From NCBI RefSeq assembly GCF_001648355.1, contig NZ_LXSL01000025.1, positions 18,413 through 82,412 of the forward strand: a DNA stretch of 64,000 nucleotides. Direction: 5' to 3'. The first letter of the stretch is position 1, and each line of letters begins with the position of its first letter. Positions 1-7,838 of this stretch are shown here, piece by piece. The stretch is from Eikenella longinqua. Its GTDB lineage: Bacteria > Pseudomonadota > Gammaproteobacteria > Burkholderiales > Neisseriaceae. The notes beneath the pieces are model-generated. The model made no database searches, was not told where the DNA came from, and saw only the letters and a program-made list of their open reading frames with translations. A program made the translations under genes and the position numbers.

Positions 1-442
1 GCTGGGCATGTTTATCGGCATTAATCTCACTGCATAGAATCTGTTCGGCACCTTTAACAGCCAGCACGGCCACTTGCTCACGCAAAACCTCACGAGCCCG
101 ATTAAACTCCTGCTCCACATCAGCCTTAGACTGCGCAGCAATACGAGCAGCCTCAACGGCAGCCTGTTTTTTTGCCTCTTCAACAATTTGAGAAGCACGC
201 TTTTCGGCATTGGCAATAATTTCTGCCACCTGCCCGCGGCCTTCAGACATAATTTCGGCTACTTTTTTCTCAGCCTGCTCGAAATCATGTTTTCCACGTT
301 CAGCAGCAGCCAAGCCTTCAGCTATCTTGCTGGCTCGCTCATCCAAAGCCTTAGCGATGGGTGGCCACACAAATTTTACTGTGAACCACACCAGCAGGCA
401 GAAGACAATAATCTGTATGATTAAAGCTGAATTAATATTCAC
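1..442 (-). CDS. atpF: ATP synthase F0 subunit b (partial, runs off the left edge)
   Basis: Subunit b forms the peripheral stator stalk of the F1F0 ATP synthase. Reading the minus strand from a GTG at 440-442 gives VNINSALIIQIIVFCLLVWF, a single N-terminal membrane helix, followed by the highly charged, alanine-rich helix typical of the b dimer (for example AAAERGKHDFEQAEKKVAE). The family pattern WPPIAKALDERASKIAEGL is clear. A GAAGG-type ribosome binding site lies just upstream and no ATG is nearby, so GTG is the likely start. It follows atpE by 54 bp in the atp operon. The C-terminus lies outside the window. Family assignment is very secure. Confidence 0.93.
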   Translation of the reverse strand, partial: MNINSALIIQIIVFCLLVWFTVKFVWPPIAKALDERASKIAEGLAAAERGKHDFEQAEKKVAEIMSEGRGQVAEIIANAEKRASQIVEEAKKQAAVEAARIAAQSKADVEQEFNRAREVLREQVAVLAVKGAEQILCSEINADKHAQ

Positions 443-496
443 TTTACTCAACCTTCACAGTTAGGGTTAAAACAAACGTAAAAAGTTTGTGTAATC

Positions 497-751
497 TTAA
501 CCTGCAACTGCCGGAGCAAACGGATTCACGAACGCGAACAACAGGGCAACAGCCACACCGATCAGGAACGCCGCGTCAATCAAACCGGCAATCAGGAACA
601 ACTTGGTCTGCAACGGCTCGATCAGCTCAGGCTGACGAGAAGAAGCCTCCAGATATTTTGAACCTACGAATGCAATACTGGCCGCAGCAGCCACAGCACC
701 AAAGGCAACAATCAGGCCGCAAGTGATGGCCAATACACTATTCAAATCCAT
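497..751 (-). CDS. atpE: ATP synthase F0 subunit c
   Basis: 84-residue proteolipid forming the rotating c-ring of the F0 motor in the inner membrane. Two hydrophobic helices flank the polar loop RQPEL at about residues 39-43. The ion-carrying carboxylate is Asp59 in GLIDAAFLIG, matching Asp61 of E. coli, so it is expected to be proton-coupled. The length is normal for the family (about 79-85). It sits between atpB (upstream) and atpF (downstream) in the order I-B-E-F found in most bacteria. Confidence 0.97.
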   Translation of the reverse strand: MDLNSVLAITCGLIVAFGAVAAAASIAFVGSKYLEASSRQPELIEPLQTKLFLIAGLIDAAFLIGVAVALLFAFVNPFAPAVAG

Positions 752-803
752 TTGAAACTCCTTACAAGTGAAAGTTAAAAATACAACTACAAAAAACTAC
801 AAA

Positions 804-1673
804 CTAGTGGGAACTATGCGCCTGCCCGATATACACAAAAGCCAACGCAACAAAAATAAACGCCTGCAACACAATAACCAGAATATGGAACACCGCCCAT
901 ACGAACCCAGCCAAAATATGGAAGAACGCCAATACAGGATCCACCCAAGTAACCGCTTCGCCAGGCATTGCCCAAGCACCACCGAGCATCGCAATCAGCA
1001 AGAACACAAGCTCACCGGCGTACATATTACCGAAGAGTCGCATGCCGTGGGAAATGGTTTTAGAAGAAAACTCAACCAGATTCAAGACGAAGTTGAACGG
1101 AGCCAACCAGATGCCGAACGGCGCAGCAAACAGCTCATGAATCCAGCCACCCAAGCCTTTGAGCTTGATATTGAACATGAAACAGGTAAGCAACACGCCG
1201 ATAGACATACCCAAAGTAATATTCAAATCAGCAGTCGGCACCACACGCAGCAGCGCATGATGATTGCCTGTAATATGCTGCCAAATCCACGGCAGCAAAT
1301 CCACCGGCAGCAAGTCCATGGTATTCATCAGCACAATCCACACAAACAGCGCCAAACCCAGCGGCGCCACTGTCTTGCGAGATTGCTCGTTATGAATCAT
1401 ACCCTTGCAAAGATTATCGATAAACTCAAACAGAATTTCGATTGCAGCCTGAAAGCGCCCCGGCACACCAGGCGTTACCTTGCGGGCACCATACCACATC
1501 ACCAGCGAGCCGATAACAGCCAAAACCGTTGCAATAAAAAGGGAATCTAAATTGACATAGGAAAAGTCGGCAATATTTTGCAGACCCTGCCCTTTGCTCA
1601 CATCCGACAAACTGGTCAAGCTTTGCAAGTGGTGCTTGATGTAGTCGGCTGCACTCATGCTTTCACTGGCCAT
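804..1673 (-). CDS. atpB: ATP synthase F0 subunit a
   Basis: 289-residue multi-spanning membrane protein that provides the two proton half-channels next to the c-ring. The essential arginine is Arg212 in the conserved HGMRLFGNMYAGE segment. Further family signatures are the NTMDLLPVDLLP loop (residues about 117-128) and the C-terminal helices rich in His and Phe. Length is close to other beta-proteobacterial AtpB. The start overlaps the end of atpI by 11 bp, indicating translational coupling in the operon. Confidence 0.97.
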   Translation of the reverse strand: MASESMSAADYIKHHLQSLTSLSDVSKGQGLQNIADFSYVNLDSLFIATVLAVIGSLVMWYGARKVTPGVPGRFQAAIEILFEFIDNLCKGMIHNEQSRKTVAPLGLALFVWIVLMNTMDLLPVDLLPWIWQHITGNHHALLRVVPTADLNITLGMSIGVLLTCFMFNIKLKGLGGWIHELFAAPFGIWLAPFNFVLNLVEFSSKTISHGMRLFGNMYAGELVFLLIAMLGGAWAMPGEAVTWVDPVLAFFHILAGFVWAVFHILVIVLQAFIFVALAFVYIGQAHSSH

Positions 1674-2016
1674 ACTTTCTAGCTTTCCAAAATATCAGTA
1701 ACACCGCATGACTCACCGCAATCAACCCGACAATAAACGGAACAAATACGATTCGTTGGCGATAAAAAACAAACACCAGCGTCATCAGAACGACCGCCAG
1801 TACTATTTTTAAGCCTTCTCCAATCCAAAACGCGCCATCCCGCCACTTGGGGAAGCGCCGAAGAAACCTTAAAACCAGTACCGCCAGCATGGTCGGCAGC
1901 AGATAGCTCAAGCAGCCCAACGCCGCAGACTTAGCCGCAGCCGCGCCGGAAAACGCCCAAAAAACAGCAGCCAACACCACCGTTACCGCCAATTGGAGAT
2001 AAATTGCCGCTGCCAT
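1663..2016 (-). CDS. atpI: ATP synthase assembly protein I
   Basis: First gene of the atp operon; AtpI assists c-ring assembly and is non-essential in E. coli. The protein (117 residues from ATG at 2014-2016) has four hydrophobic segments and the pattern GEGLKIVLAVVLMTLVFV seen in AtpI/ATP synthase I proteins. A longer reading from a TTG at 2050-2052 (129 residues) is possible, but the ATG has the better context and avoids a charged N-terminal extension. It overlaps atpB by 11 bp. Assignment rests on position, length and hydrophobic pattern. Confidence 0.85.
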   Translation of the reverse strand: MAAAIYLQLAVTVVLAAVFWAFSGAAAAKSAALGCLSYLLPTMLAVLVLRFLRRFPKWRDGAFWIGEGLKIVLAVVLMTLVFVFYRQRIVFVPFIVGLIAVSHAVLLIFWKARKYGQ

Positions 2017-2163
2017 ATGACCATCTTTATCAGCTAAACAATAGCCGCGCAAATATAAGCAAAAACAGGCTTAGTGTCAAGAAAAGTGTTAATCTTTGTC
2101 AAATGAGTTCAATTTAAACACACAGCCTGCCTGCCATACCTGCGCCAACGGCTTTTCGGCTTC

Positions 2164-2265
2164 AGGCTACCTGAAAGCGTGAGCTTCAACGAAGTGGACC
2201 GATGTCTTGGCGCAGCCAAGACTGAGTTTCTGCGAAGCTAAAACGTCAGCTTCCATGAAGCTAAA
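2164..2265 (+). repeat. DUS-linked GCTTC/GAAG repeat, copy 1
   Basis: An eikDUS followed by GCGTGAGCTTCAACGAAG, a middle part containing GATGTCTTGGCGCAGCCAAG, and an end with TTTCTGCGAAGCTAAAA, then a second degenerate GCTTC..GAAGC unit. This is one of the best copies of a repeat family found at least 15 times in the window. It lies between parB and atpI and is transcribed with them if they form one unit. Confidence 0.8.
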
Positions 2266-2321
2266 AATGATGCCTTATCAAGGCTTGCCGCAGAGCCAAA
2301 CCAGCCTGCCCGCTCCCCCGT

Positions 2322-3185
2322 TTATTCAGGCAAATCCACATCCAGCTGCCGCATCAGGCGGGCGAAGGTTTCCGGGCTGTCAAAATGCAACACCACTTTG
2401 CCGCGCTTGCCGTTGCCGGTTTGCACTTCCGCGCGCACGCCCAGCTTTTCCGTGAGCGCTTCATTGAGATGAAGGATGTCGGGGCTGACGGTTTTCGGCT
2501 TTTTCTCCTGCTGCGCCTGTTGCGCCAGCTGGCTGCGCCGCTCCACTTCGCGCACCGACCAGCCGTTTTTCACCGCCTTTTGCGCCAGCGCCAGCTGCTC
2601 CATCACCGGCAACGGCAGTAGCGCGCGCGCGTGCCCCATTTCCAGCTGGCGCAGAAACAGCATTTCCTGCACCGGCTCGGGCAGAGCCAACAGGCGCAGG
2701 CTGTTCGATACCGCGCTGCGGCTGCGCCCCACGGCCTGAGCCACGGTTTCGTGCGTGAGGCCGAACTCGTCCACCAGCCGCCGCAAGCCCTGTGCCTCTT
2801 CAATCGGGTTGAGGTTTTCGCGCTGGATGTTTTCAATCAAGCCCATGGCCAGCGCGGCTTCGTCACCGATGCTTTTGATCACCACGGGGATTTCGGCCAA
2901 ACCGGCCAGCTGGCTGGCACGCCAGCGGCGTTCGCCGGCAATCAGCTCGTATTGCGAGAGGCCGTGTTCGCGCACAATCACGGGCTGGATCACGCCCTGC
3001 GCCTTAATCGAATCGGCCAGCTCTTGCAGGCTTTCGTCGTCCATTTGCGAGCGCGGCTGGTAGCGGCCGGGCTTGATGTCGCGCACCGGCACGCTGGTGA
3101 GCCGGTCGCCGCTGCTGTCACCGATGGCGCCGGCCAGCAGTGAATCCAAGCCCCGACCGCCGAGGCCGCTTTTGGGTTTTGCCAT
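2322..3185 (-). CDS. parB: Chromosome partitioning protein ParB
   Basis: 287-residue ParB/Spo0J family CTPase that binds parS sites near the origin and loads SMC. The N-terminal segment GLGGRGLDSLLAG is typical. The ParB box GERRWRASQLAGL (residues 84-96) and the helix-turn-helix around residues 143-165 (LTHETVAQAVGRSRSAVSNSLRLL) are intact, and the C-terminal dimer domain ends in LDVDLPE. Location directly upstream of atpI matches the parAB-atp order of many bacteria, but no parA is next to it here: the next gene upstream is rsmE. parA must lie elsewhere. Confidence 0.96.
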   Translation of the reverse strand: MAKPKSGLGGRGLDSLLAGAIGDSSGDRLTSVPVRDIKPGRYQPRSQMDDESLQELADSIKAQGVIQPVIVREHGLSQYELIAGERRWRASQLAGLAEIPVVIKSIGDEAALAMGLIENIQRENLNPIEEAQGLRRLVDEFGLTHETVAQAVGRSRSAVSNSLRLLALPEPVQEMLFLRQLEMGHARALLPLPVMEQLALAQKAVKNGWSVREVERRSQLAQQAQQEKKPKTVSPDILHLNEALTEKLGVRAEVQTGNGKRGKVVLHFDSPETFARLMRQLDVDLPE

Positions 3186-3327
3186 ATTGTTGTTTCCTAA
3201 TCCGTTTTATTTTTCAGGTAGCCTCAAGCCAGGGGGAGGCTACCTGAAAACGTGCGCTTCAACGAAGCCAAAACAGCGTATTCAAATCGCGCCTATTCTA
3301 ACACAGCGCCGCGCCGGCCCCCCGCCG

Positions 3328-4050
3328 CTAAAAATCGCCCCACAGCGCCTGCATTGCCGCCAGCGCCGCCAGCGCCGCCGTTTCCGTGCGCAACACGCGC
3401 GCGCCGAGCCGCACCGGCTGAAAGCCGTGCGAACGCGCCAGCGCTTCCTCCTCCGCAGTCAAACCGCCTTCCGGCCCAATCAGCAGCACCGCGTTTTGCA
3501 CTTTCGGCAGGCTGCGCAGCGGCACGCCGTCGTGCGGGCTCAGCAGCAAGCGCGCGCCCGCTTCCACCGGCAAAGCCGCCAGCGCCTGCGCCAAATCGGC
3601 AATCGGCGCCACTTGCGGCACTTGGTTGCGCCCGCATTGTTCGCAGGCCGAAATGGCGATATCCTGCCAGCGCCGCACTTTTTTCTCCGCCCGCTCGCCC
3701 GGCAGGCGCACATTGGAACGCGCAGACAACACCGGCACAATCCGCCCCACGCCCAATTCCGTGCTCTTCTGCACGGCAAAATCCATCTTTTCCGAAGCCG
3801 ACACCGCCTGCATCAGCACCACCTGAAGCGGCGATTCGCGCGATTCCGCCAGCAGCTTATCCACCCGCGCCAGCGCCTGCCTGCGCCCGATTTCCAGCAA
3901 CACCGCCTGCACCGCCCCGCCCCGCCCGTCGAACAGCACCAACGGCGCGCCCGCCTGCAAACGCAGCACCTGGATATGCCGGCAGACATTTTCAGGTAGC
4001 CTCAGCACCCCGCCCTCGGCAAAAGTTTGCGCAACATAAAAACGCGGCAT
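3328..4050 (-). CDS. rsmE: 16S rRNA (uracil1498-N3)-methyltransferase RsmE
   Basis: 240-residue SPOUT-class methyltransferase that makes m3U1498 in 16S rRNA. The N-terminal PUA-like part is followed by the SPOUT knot with LLIGPEGGLTAEEEALA (SAM loop) and the C-terminal RVLRTETAALAALA motif, both diagnostic. An eikDUS within the gene encodes LRLPEN near residues 16-21, one of several places in the window where an uptake sequence is read as protein. It diverges from the inositol monophosphatase gene, leaving a 74-bp shared promoter gap. Confidence 0.95.
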   Translation of the reverse strand: MPRFYVAQTFAEGGVLRLPENVCRHIQVLRLQAGAPLVLFDGRGGAVQAVLLEIGRRQALARVDKLLAESRESPLQVVLMQAVSASEKMDFAVQKSTELGVGRIVPVLSARSNVRLPGERAEKKVRRWQDIAISACEQCGRNQVPQVAPIADLAQALAALPVEAGARLLLSPHDGVPLRSLPKVQNAVLLIGPEGGLTAEEEALARSHGFQPVRLGARVLRTETAALAALAAMQALWGDF

Positions 4051-4124
4051 TTGTTGTTTACCCCGAAAAATGGTTAATATCCCGTTTCTATTTCTATCAG
4101 AAAACCCATTGGGAAGGAAAGATT

Positions 4125-4916
4125 TTGCTAACCCGTTTGACGGAACTGGTGCGCGAAGTAGCGCAAACCGCCGTGATGCCGCGCTTTCTCAACGCCGCCG
4201 TCAGCACCAAAAGCGACGGCAGCCGCCTCACCGAGGCCGACCTGCACGCCCAAGCCCTGTTTGCCGAACGCCTGCCGCAGCTCATCGCCTGCCCGATGCT
4301 CGGCGAAGAAATGAGCGCCGACGAGCAGCTCGCCATGTGGCGGCGGCATGCCCAGAGCGGGCTGTGGGTGGTCGACCCCATCGACGGCACCAACAATTTC
4401 ATCAACGGCCTGCCGCATTTCGCCCTCTCCGTGGCCTATGTTCGGCACGGCCGCAGCCGGCTGGGCGCAATATTCCACCCCATGATGCGGGAAATGTTTG
4501 CCGCCGAACACGGGCGCGGCGCCAGCCTCAACGGCCAAAACCTGCCGCTGCGCCACGCGCCCAAGCGGCTGAAAGAAGCCATCGCCGGCGTAGAAGTGAA
4601 ATACCTGCGCTCCGGCAAACTCGCCAGCCGCATGCAAACCCTCCACCCCTTCGGCTCGCAGCGCAGCATGGGCGCCAGCACGCTCGACTGGTGCTACCTG
4701 GCCGCCGGCCGCTACGACCTTTATCTCCACGGCGGGCAGAAACTGTGGGACTACGCCGCCGGCGCCCTGATTTACGAAGAAGCCGGCGGCCGACTCGCCA
4801 CGCTGGAAGGCGACAGCTTCTGGAGCGGCGAGCACGTGTTCAAACGCTCCGTGATTGCCGGATTGCAGCCCGACCTGTTCGAGCGCTGGCTGGCTTGGAT
4901 TCGCGCCAACCAGTAA
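4125..4916 (+). CDS. Inositol monophosphatase family protein
   Basis: 263-residue Mg-dependent phosphatase of the inositol monophosphatase / SuhB / CysQ superfamily. The metal-binding signatures are GEE at residues 60-62, DPIDGTNNF at 84-92 and WDYAAG near residue 208. I chose a TTG start at 4125 because the strong SD sequence GGAAGGAAAG lies at 4111-4120 and the protein then begins at the usual family position; longer readings upstream run through the antisense of rsmE and are not credible. It could be the SuhB-type enzyme or a 3'(2'),5'-bisphosphate phosphatase; the sequence alone does not decide. Confidence 0.88.
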   Translation: MLTRLTELVREVAQTAVMPRFLNAAVSTKSDGSRLTEADLHAQALFAERLPQLIACPMLGEEMSADEQLAMWRRHAQSGLWVVDPIDGTNNFINGLPHFALSVAYVRHGRSRLGAIFHPMMREMFAAEHGRGASLNGQNLPLRHAPKRLKEAIAGVEVKYLRSGKLASRMQTLHPFGSQRSMGASTLDWCYLAAGRYDLYLHGGQKLWDYAAGALIYEEAGGRLATLEGDSFWSGEHVFKRSVIAGLQPDLFERWLAWIRANQ

Positions 4917-4965
4917 GCATGGAGGCTACCTGGAAATAAAGGCTACCTGAAAAACCCGCCCATTT

Positions 4966-5066
4966 TTAGCTTCGCTGGCGCCGACACTTTAGCTTCGCAG
5001 AAATTCAGCCTTGGCTGCGCCAAGACATCGGCCCACTTCGTTGAAACTCACGCTTTCAGGTAGCCT
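4966..5066 (-). repeat. DUS-linked GCTTC/GAAG repeat, copy 2
   Basis: Reverse-oriented copy: TTAGCTTCGCAGAAATTCAG, CTTGGCTGCGCCAAGACATCGG, CTTCGTTGAAACTCACGCTTTCAGGTAGCCT. Preceded by two more eikDUS (4923-4951, one with a mismatch). It separates the inositol monophosphatase gene from the convergent Yip1-like gene. Confidence 0.75.
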
Positions 5067-5075
5067 CATCCGCCA

Positions 5076-5648
5076 TCACGGCTGCTGCGCCGCATTCATC
5101 AGCTCCTGCCAGCGCATCATCATCTGCTCCATCTGCGCCGTGTCCACCACCCCCAGCGTCACAAACAACACCCACAGCAGCCCCGCCACCACAAACAGCA
5201 CGCAGAAACTCAGCACATAGCCCAGCAACACCTGCCACACCCGCACCCCGCCCAGCCGAGCAAAGCCGATTATCGTGGCCACCGTGCCCCACATCGACCA
5301 AATATTGCCCAGCAGCGCCAAATGCGGCACATACACCACCAGCAGCAGCGGCACCGCCAGCACCTCCGACACCAGCACAAAGCCCCACAGCCACACCCGA
5401 CGGCCCGACATCGCGCCCAACAGCTTGTCCATCACCGTGCTGAACACCGGCCACTTCACCAGCTGCAGGCAAAACATCAGCGCCATCAAGCCGTATTGCC
5501 CGCTCACCAGCGGCGTCATCATCGCCGTGTTCACTGCCGCCACCACCACCAGCGCGCCCAGCATATCGTGCAGCGGATACACATATTCATCGGCGGGGCG
5601 CAATTGCAGCCGCATCAGGTTGGCGGCGTCGGAAATCAATCGGTACAT
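5076..5648 (-). CDS. Yip1-like multi-pass membrane protein
   Basis: 190-residue inner-membrane protein with about five hydrophobic segments and a short polar N-terminus (MYRLISDAANLMRLQLRP). The layout, with a leading cytosolic stretch and then helices containing PLVSGQYGL and NIWSMWGTVATIIGFARLGG, resembles the bacterial Yip1/DUF1282 domain. No catalytic motif is visible and no function is claimed. It stands alone: the neighbours on both sides are on the opposite strand. The membrane call is firm, the family call tentative. Confidence 0.65.
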   Translation of the reverse strand: MYRLISDAANLMRLQLRPADEYVYPLHDMLGALVVVAAVNTAMMTPLVSGQYGLMALMFCLQLVKWPVFSTVMDKLLGAMSGRRVWLWGFVLVSEVLAVPLLLVVYVPHLALLGNIWSMWGTVATIIGFARLGGVRVWQVLLGYVLSFCVLFVVAGLLWVLFVTLGVVDTAQMEQMMMRWQELMNAAQQP

Positions 5649-5879
5649 GACAGGCGGCTCGGAGCAACAAAAGGCCGCATTATAGCCAAAGCCCCGTGTT
5701 CTTCCTACGGCGCAGGCAGCGACCGGAGGCTACCTGAAATTTGGCAAGCTGCCGGAAATTCCGTGCCGGATAAGCAGGCAGCCCATCATCCCCATTTCCA
5801 TCCGCGCACACTTTTTCAGGTAGCCTGTCCGCCGAGGCTACCTGAAAACCCCAGCGCCTCCCAAACAGCCAAACATTTT

Positions 5880-5987
5880 TATAGTAAACCAACTTTAACT
5901 TTCGCTACGGCGTTAGCTCGCCTTGCCGTAATCCTGTACTGCCTGCGGCTCGCTGCCTGGTATCGAAAGCCAATTTGGTTCGCTATA
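5880..5987. repeat. Correia-like (CREE/NEMIS) miniature element, copy A
   Basis: 108 bp bounded by TATAGTAAACCAA and TTGGTTCGCTATA, i.e. an imperfect terminal inverted repeat starting with TATAG and ending with CTATA. The core ACGGCGTTAGCTCGCC...GTACTGCCTGCGGCTCGC corresponds in order to the core of the Correia repeat enclosed element of Neisseria. Two other copies of nearly the same length lie at 32358-32464 and 57474-57580. Confidence 0.8.
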
Positions 5988-6062
5988 GCTTCGCAGAAAC
6001 TCAGCCTTGGCTGCGCCAAGACATCGGTCTACTTCGTTGAAGCTCGCGCTTTCAGGTAGCCT
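5985..6062 (-). repeat. DUS-linked GCTTC/GAAG repeat, copy 3
   Basis: Reverse copy with TAGCTTCGCAGAAACTCAG, CTTGGCTGCGCCAAGACATCGG and CTTCGTTGAAGCTCGCGCTTTCAGGTAGCCT. It starts within the last bases of the Correia-like element, so the two repeats are fused end to end. Confidence 0.75.
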
Positions 6063-6175
6063 CATCCGCCCCGCGCGAAAGCCCCGTTTGAGCAAGACGC
6101 AAGCCAAACAAGCATTCCCCCCGCCCCGCCCTTGCGGTAAACTGGCGCCCGTTTTATCCACAGGTATAGAAAAGC

Positions 6176-7714
6176 ATGAACCTTCTCGGAGCCCTGGCCA
6201 GAATCGGCAGCATGACCATGCTCTCGCGCGTGCTCGGCTTTGTGCGCGATGCAGTGTTGGCGCGGATTTTCGGCGCGGGCATCGCCATGGACGCCTTCGT
6301 GGTGGCCTTCCGCCTGCCCAACCTGCTACGCCGCATTTTTGCCGAGGGCGCGTTTTCGCAGGCTTTCGTACCGATTTTGGCGGAATACCGGCAGAAGAAA
6401 TCGCCCGCGGAAACGCAGCGTTTTGTGCAACACGTGGCCGGGATGCTGATGTTTGCGCTGCTCATCGTTACCGCCATTGGCGTGCTGGCAGCGCCAGCGG
6501 TGATTTGGGCCACGGCCAGCGGCTGGGGCGGCAAGCCGGAAAAGTTTGTGCTGGCTTCGCAGCTTCTGCGGATTATTTTCCCGTATATCCTGCTGATTTC
6601 GCTGTCGTCTTTGGTGGGCAGCATTTTGAACACCTACGGCAAGTTTTCCGTGCCGGCCTTCACGCCGGTGCTGCTCAATGTGTCGCTAATTGGCTTTGCG
6701 CTCTTGGGGGCGCCGCATTTCGAAGAGCCGGTGATGGCGCTGGGCTGGGGCGTGTTTTGCGGCGGGGTGCTGCAATTGGTGTTCCAGCTGCCGTGGCTGT
6801 TTAAGCTGGGCTTTTTCCAGCTGCCGAAGCTGCATTTCGGCGACCCGGCGGTAAACCGCGTGATCAGGCAGATGGCGCCGGCAATTTTGGGCACCTCGGT
6901 GGCGCAGGTGTCGTTGGTGATCAACACCAATATCGCGTCTTACCTGCAAAGCGGCAGCGTGTCGTGGATGTATTTTGCCGACCGGCTGATGGAGCTGCCC
7001 ACGGGCGTGCTGGGTGTGGCGCTGGGCACGATCCTGCTACCGGGGCTTTCCAAACACGCGGCCACGGGCGATCAACGCGAGTTTTCGGCGCTGCTGGATT
7101 GGGGCCTGCGCTTGTGCCTGCTGCTCACGGCGCCGGCGGCGGTGGGCATGGCGGTACTGGCCTTCCCGCTGGTGGCCACGCTGTTTATGTATAACAAAAT
7201 CGGCGTGCACGATGCGCTGATGACGCAGCAGGCGCTGATTGCTTATGCGGTGGGGCTCTTGGGGATGATTTTGATCAAGGTGCTGGCGCCGGGGTTCTAC
7301 GCGCAGAAAAACATCAAAACGCCGGTGAAGGTGGCGATTGTGACCTTGATTTGCACGCAGCTGATGAACCTGATGTTTGTGTGGAAGCTGCATCATGCGG
7401 GGCTGGCGCTCTCCATCAGCCTGGGGGCGTGCATCAATGCGGCGTTTTTGTATACACTGCTGCGGGTGAAGGAGATGTATCAGCCCAAGGCGGGCTGGCG
7501 CAAGTTTTTGCTGAAGCTGGCGGTGGCGCTAGCGGTGATGGGCGGCGGGCTGCTGGCGGCGCAGCATTATGCGGCGCTGGAATGGGTGCAGGTGGGCGGA
7601 CTGCGGCGCACGGTGCAGCTGTTTGCGCTAATCGGCTTCGGCATGGTGCTGTATTTTTCCACGTTGGGGCTGCTGGGCTTCCGGCCGCGCGATTTTAAGC
7701 GGCGGGAGGTGTAG
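6176..7714 (+). CDS. murJ: Lipid II flippase MurJ
   Basis: 512-residue MOP-superfamily flippase (MviN) that moves lipid II across the inner membrane for peptidoglycan synthesis. The start MNLLGALARIGSMTMLSRVLGFVRDAVLARIFGAG and the segment FRLPNLLRRIFAEGAFSQAFVPILAEY are hallmark MurJ sequences. About 14 hydrophobic segments are present and the length is typical (about 510). Arginines of the central cavity region occur in the first helices. It is a single-gene unit; a DnaA-box-like 9-mer sits 14 bp upstream, and an inverted eikDUS pair follows the stop codon. Confidence 0.97.
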   Translation: MNLLGALARIGSMTMLSRVLGFVRDAVLARIFGAGIAMDAFVVAFRLPNLLRRIFAEGAFSQAFVPILAEYRQKKSPAETQRFVQHVAGMLMFALLIVTAIGVLAAPAVIWATASGWGGKPEKFVLASQLLRIIFPYILLISLSSLVGSILNTYGKFSVPAFTPVLLNVSLIGFALLGAPHFEEPVMALGWGVFCGGVLQLVFQLPWLFKLGFFQLPKLHFGDPAVNRVIRQMAPAILGTSVAQVSLVINTNIASYLQSGSVSWMYFADRLMELPTGVLGVALGTILLPGLSKHAATGDQREFSALLDWGLRLCLLLTAPAAVGMAVLAFPLVATLFMYNKIGVHDALMTQQALIAYAVGLLGMILIKVLAPGFYAQKNIKTPVKVAIVTLICTQLMNLMFVWKLHHAGLALSISLGACINAAFLYTLLRVKEMYQPKAGWRKFLLKLAVALAVMGGGLLAAQHYAALEWVQVGGLRRTVQLFALIGFGMVLYFSTLGLLGFRPRDFKRREV

Positions 7715-7722
7715 CGCTTTGG

Positions 7723-7765
7723 TTTTCAGGTAGCCTCTTTAGCCTGGCAGCAGGCTACCTGAAAA
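7723..7765. terminator. Inverted eikDUS pair after murJ
   Basis: TTTTCAGGTAGCCT and AGGCTACCTGAAAA are separated by about 15 bp and can form a stem-loop in RNA, a common terminator design in Neisseriaceae. It lies directly after murJ. Confidence 0.6.
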
Positions 7766-7775
7766 ATATCCACGA

Positions 7776-7821
7776 TAAAAAAACCATCAGCCGGCAAGCC
7801 CGTTTGCTTGCCGGCTGATGG
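7776..7821 (-). terminator. Rho-independent terminator of the small gene at 7839-7964
   Basis: On the minus strand the perfect 16-bp arms CCATCAGCCGGCAAGC / GCTTGCCGGCTGATGG with a 6-nt loop are followed by a run of T (complement of ATAAAAAAA at 7775-7783). It starts 18 bp after the stop codon of the small gene, which is strong evidence that the small gene is transcribed. Confidence 0.85.
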
Positions 7822-7838
7822 TTTGGCCTGAAGAATGC

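Larger units (their letters stand above)
5649..6175. other. Repeat-filled intergenic region before murJ
   Basis: 527 bp with no credible gene. It holds eikDUS copies (around 5729, 5816 and 5835), a Correia-like element (5880-5987), a DUS-linked repeat abutting it (5985-6062), and a perfect DnaA-box 9-mer TTATCCACA at 6154-6162, 14 bp before the murJ start. The stretch looks like a hot spot for small repeat insertion. Confidence 0.8.

Noticed and set aside
74..464. Plus-strand frames at the left edge
   Set aside because: They are antisense to atpF, which has an unmistakable subunit b sequence on the minus strand.
3252..4124. N-terminal extension of the inositol monophosphatase by 290 codons
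   Set aside because: It runs through the antisense of rsmE and is Ala/Pro-rich noise; a strong SD and TTG start at 4125 give the normal protein.
5056..5472. 138-codon Gly/Val/Ala-rich frame overlapping the Yip1-like gene
   Set aside because: Shadow of the real gene in another frame, no family features.
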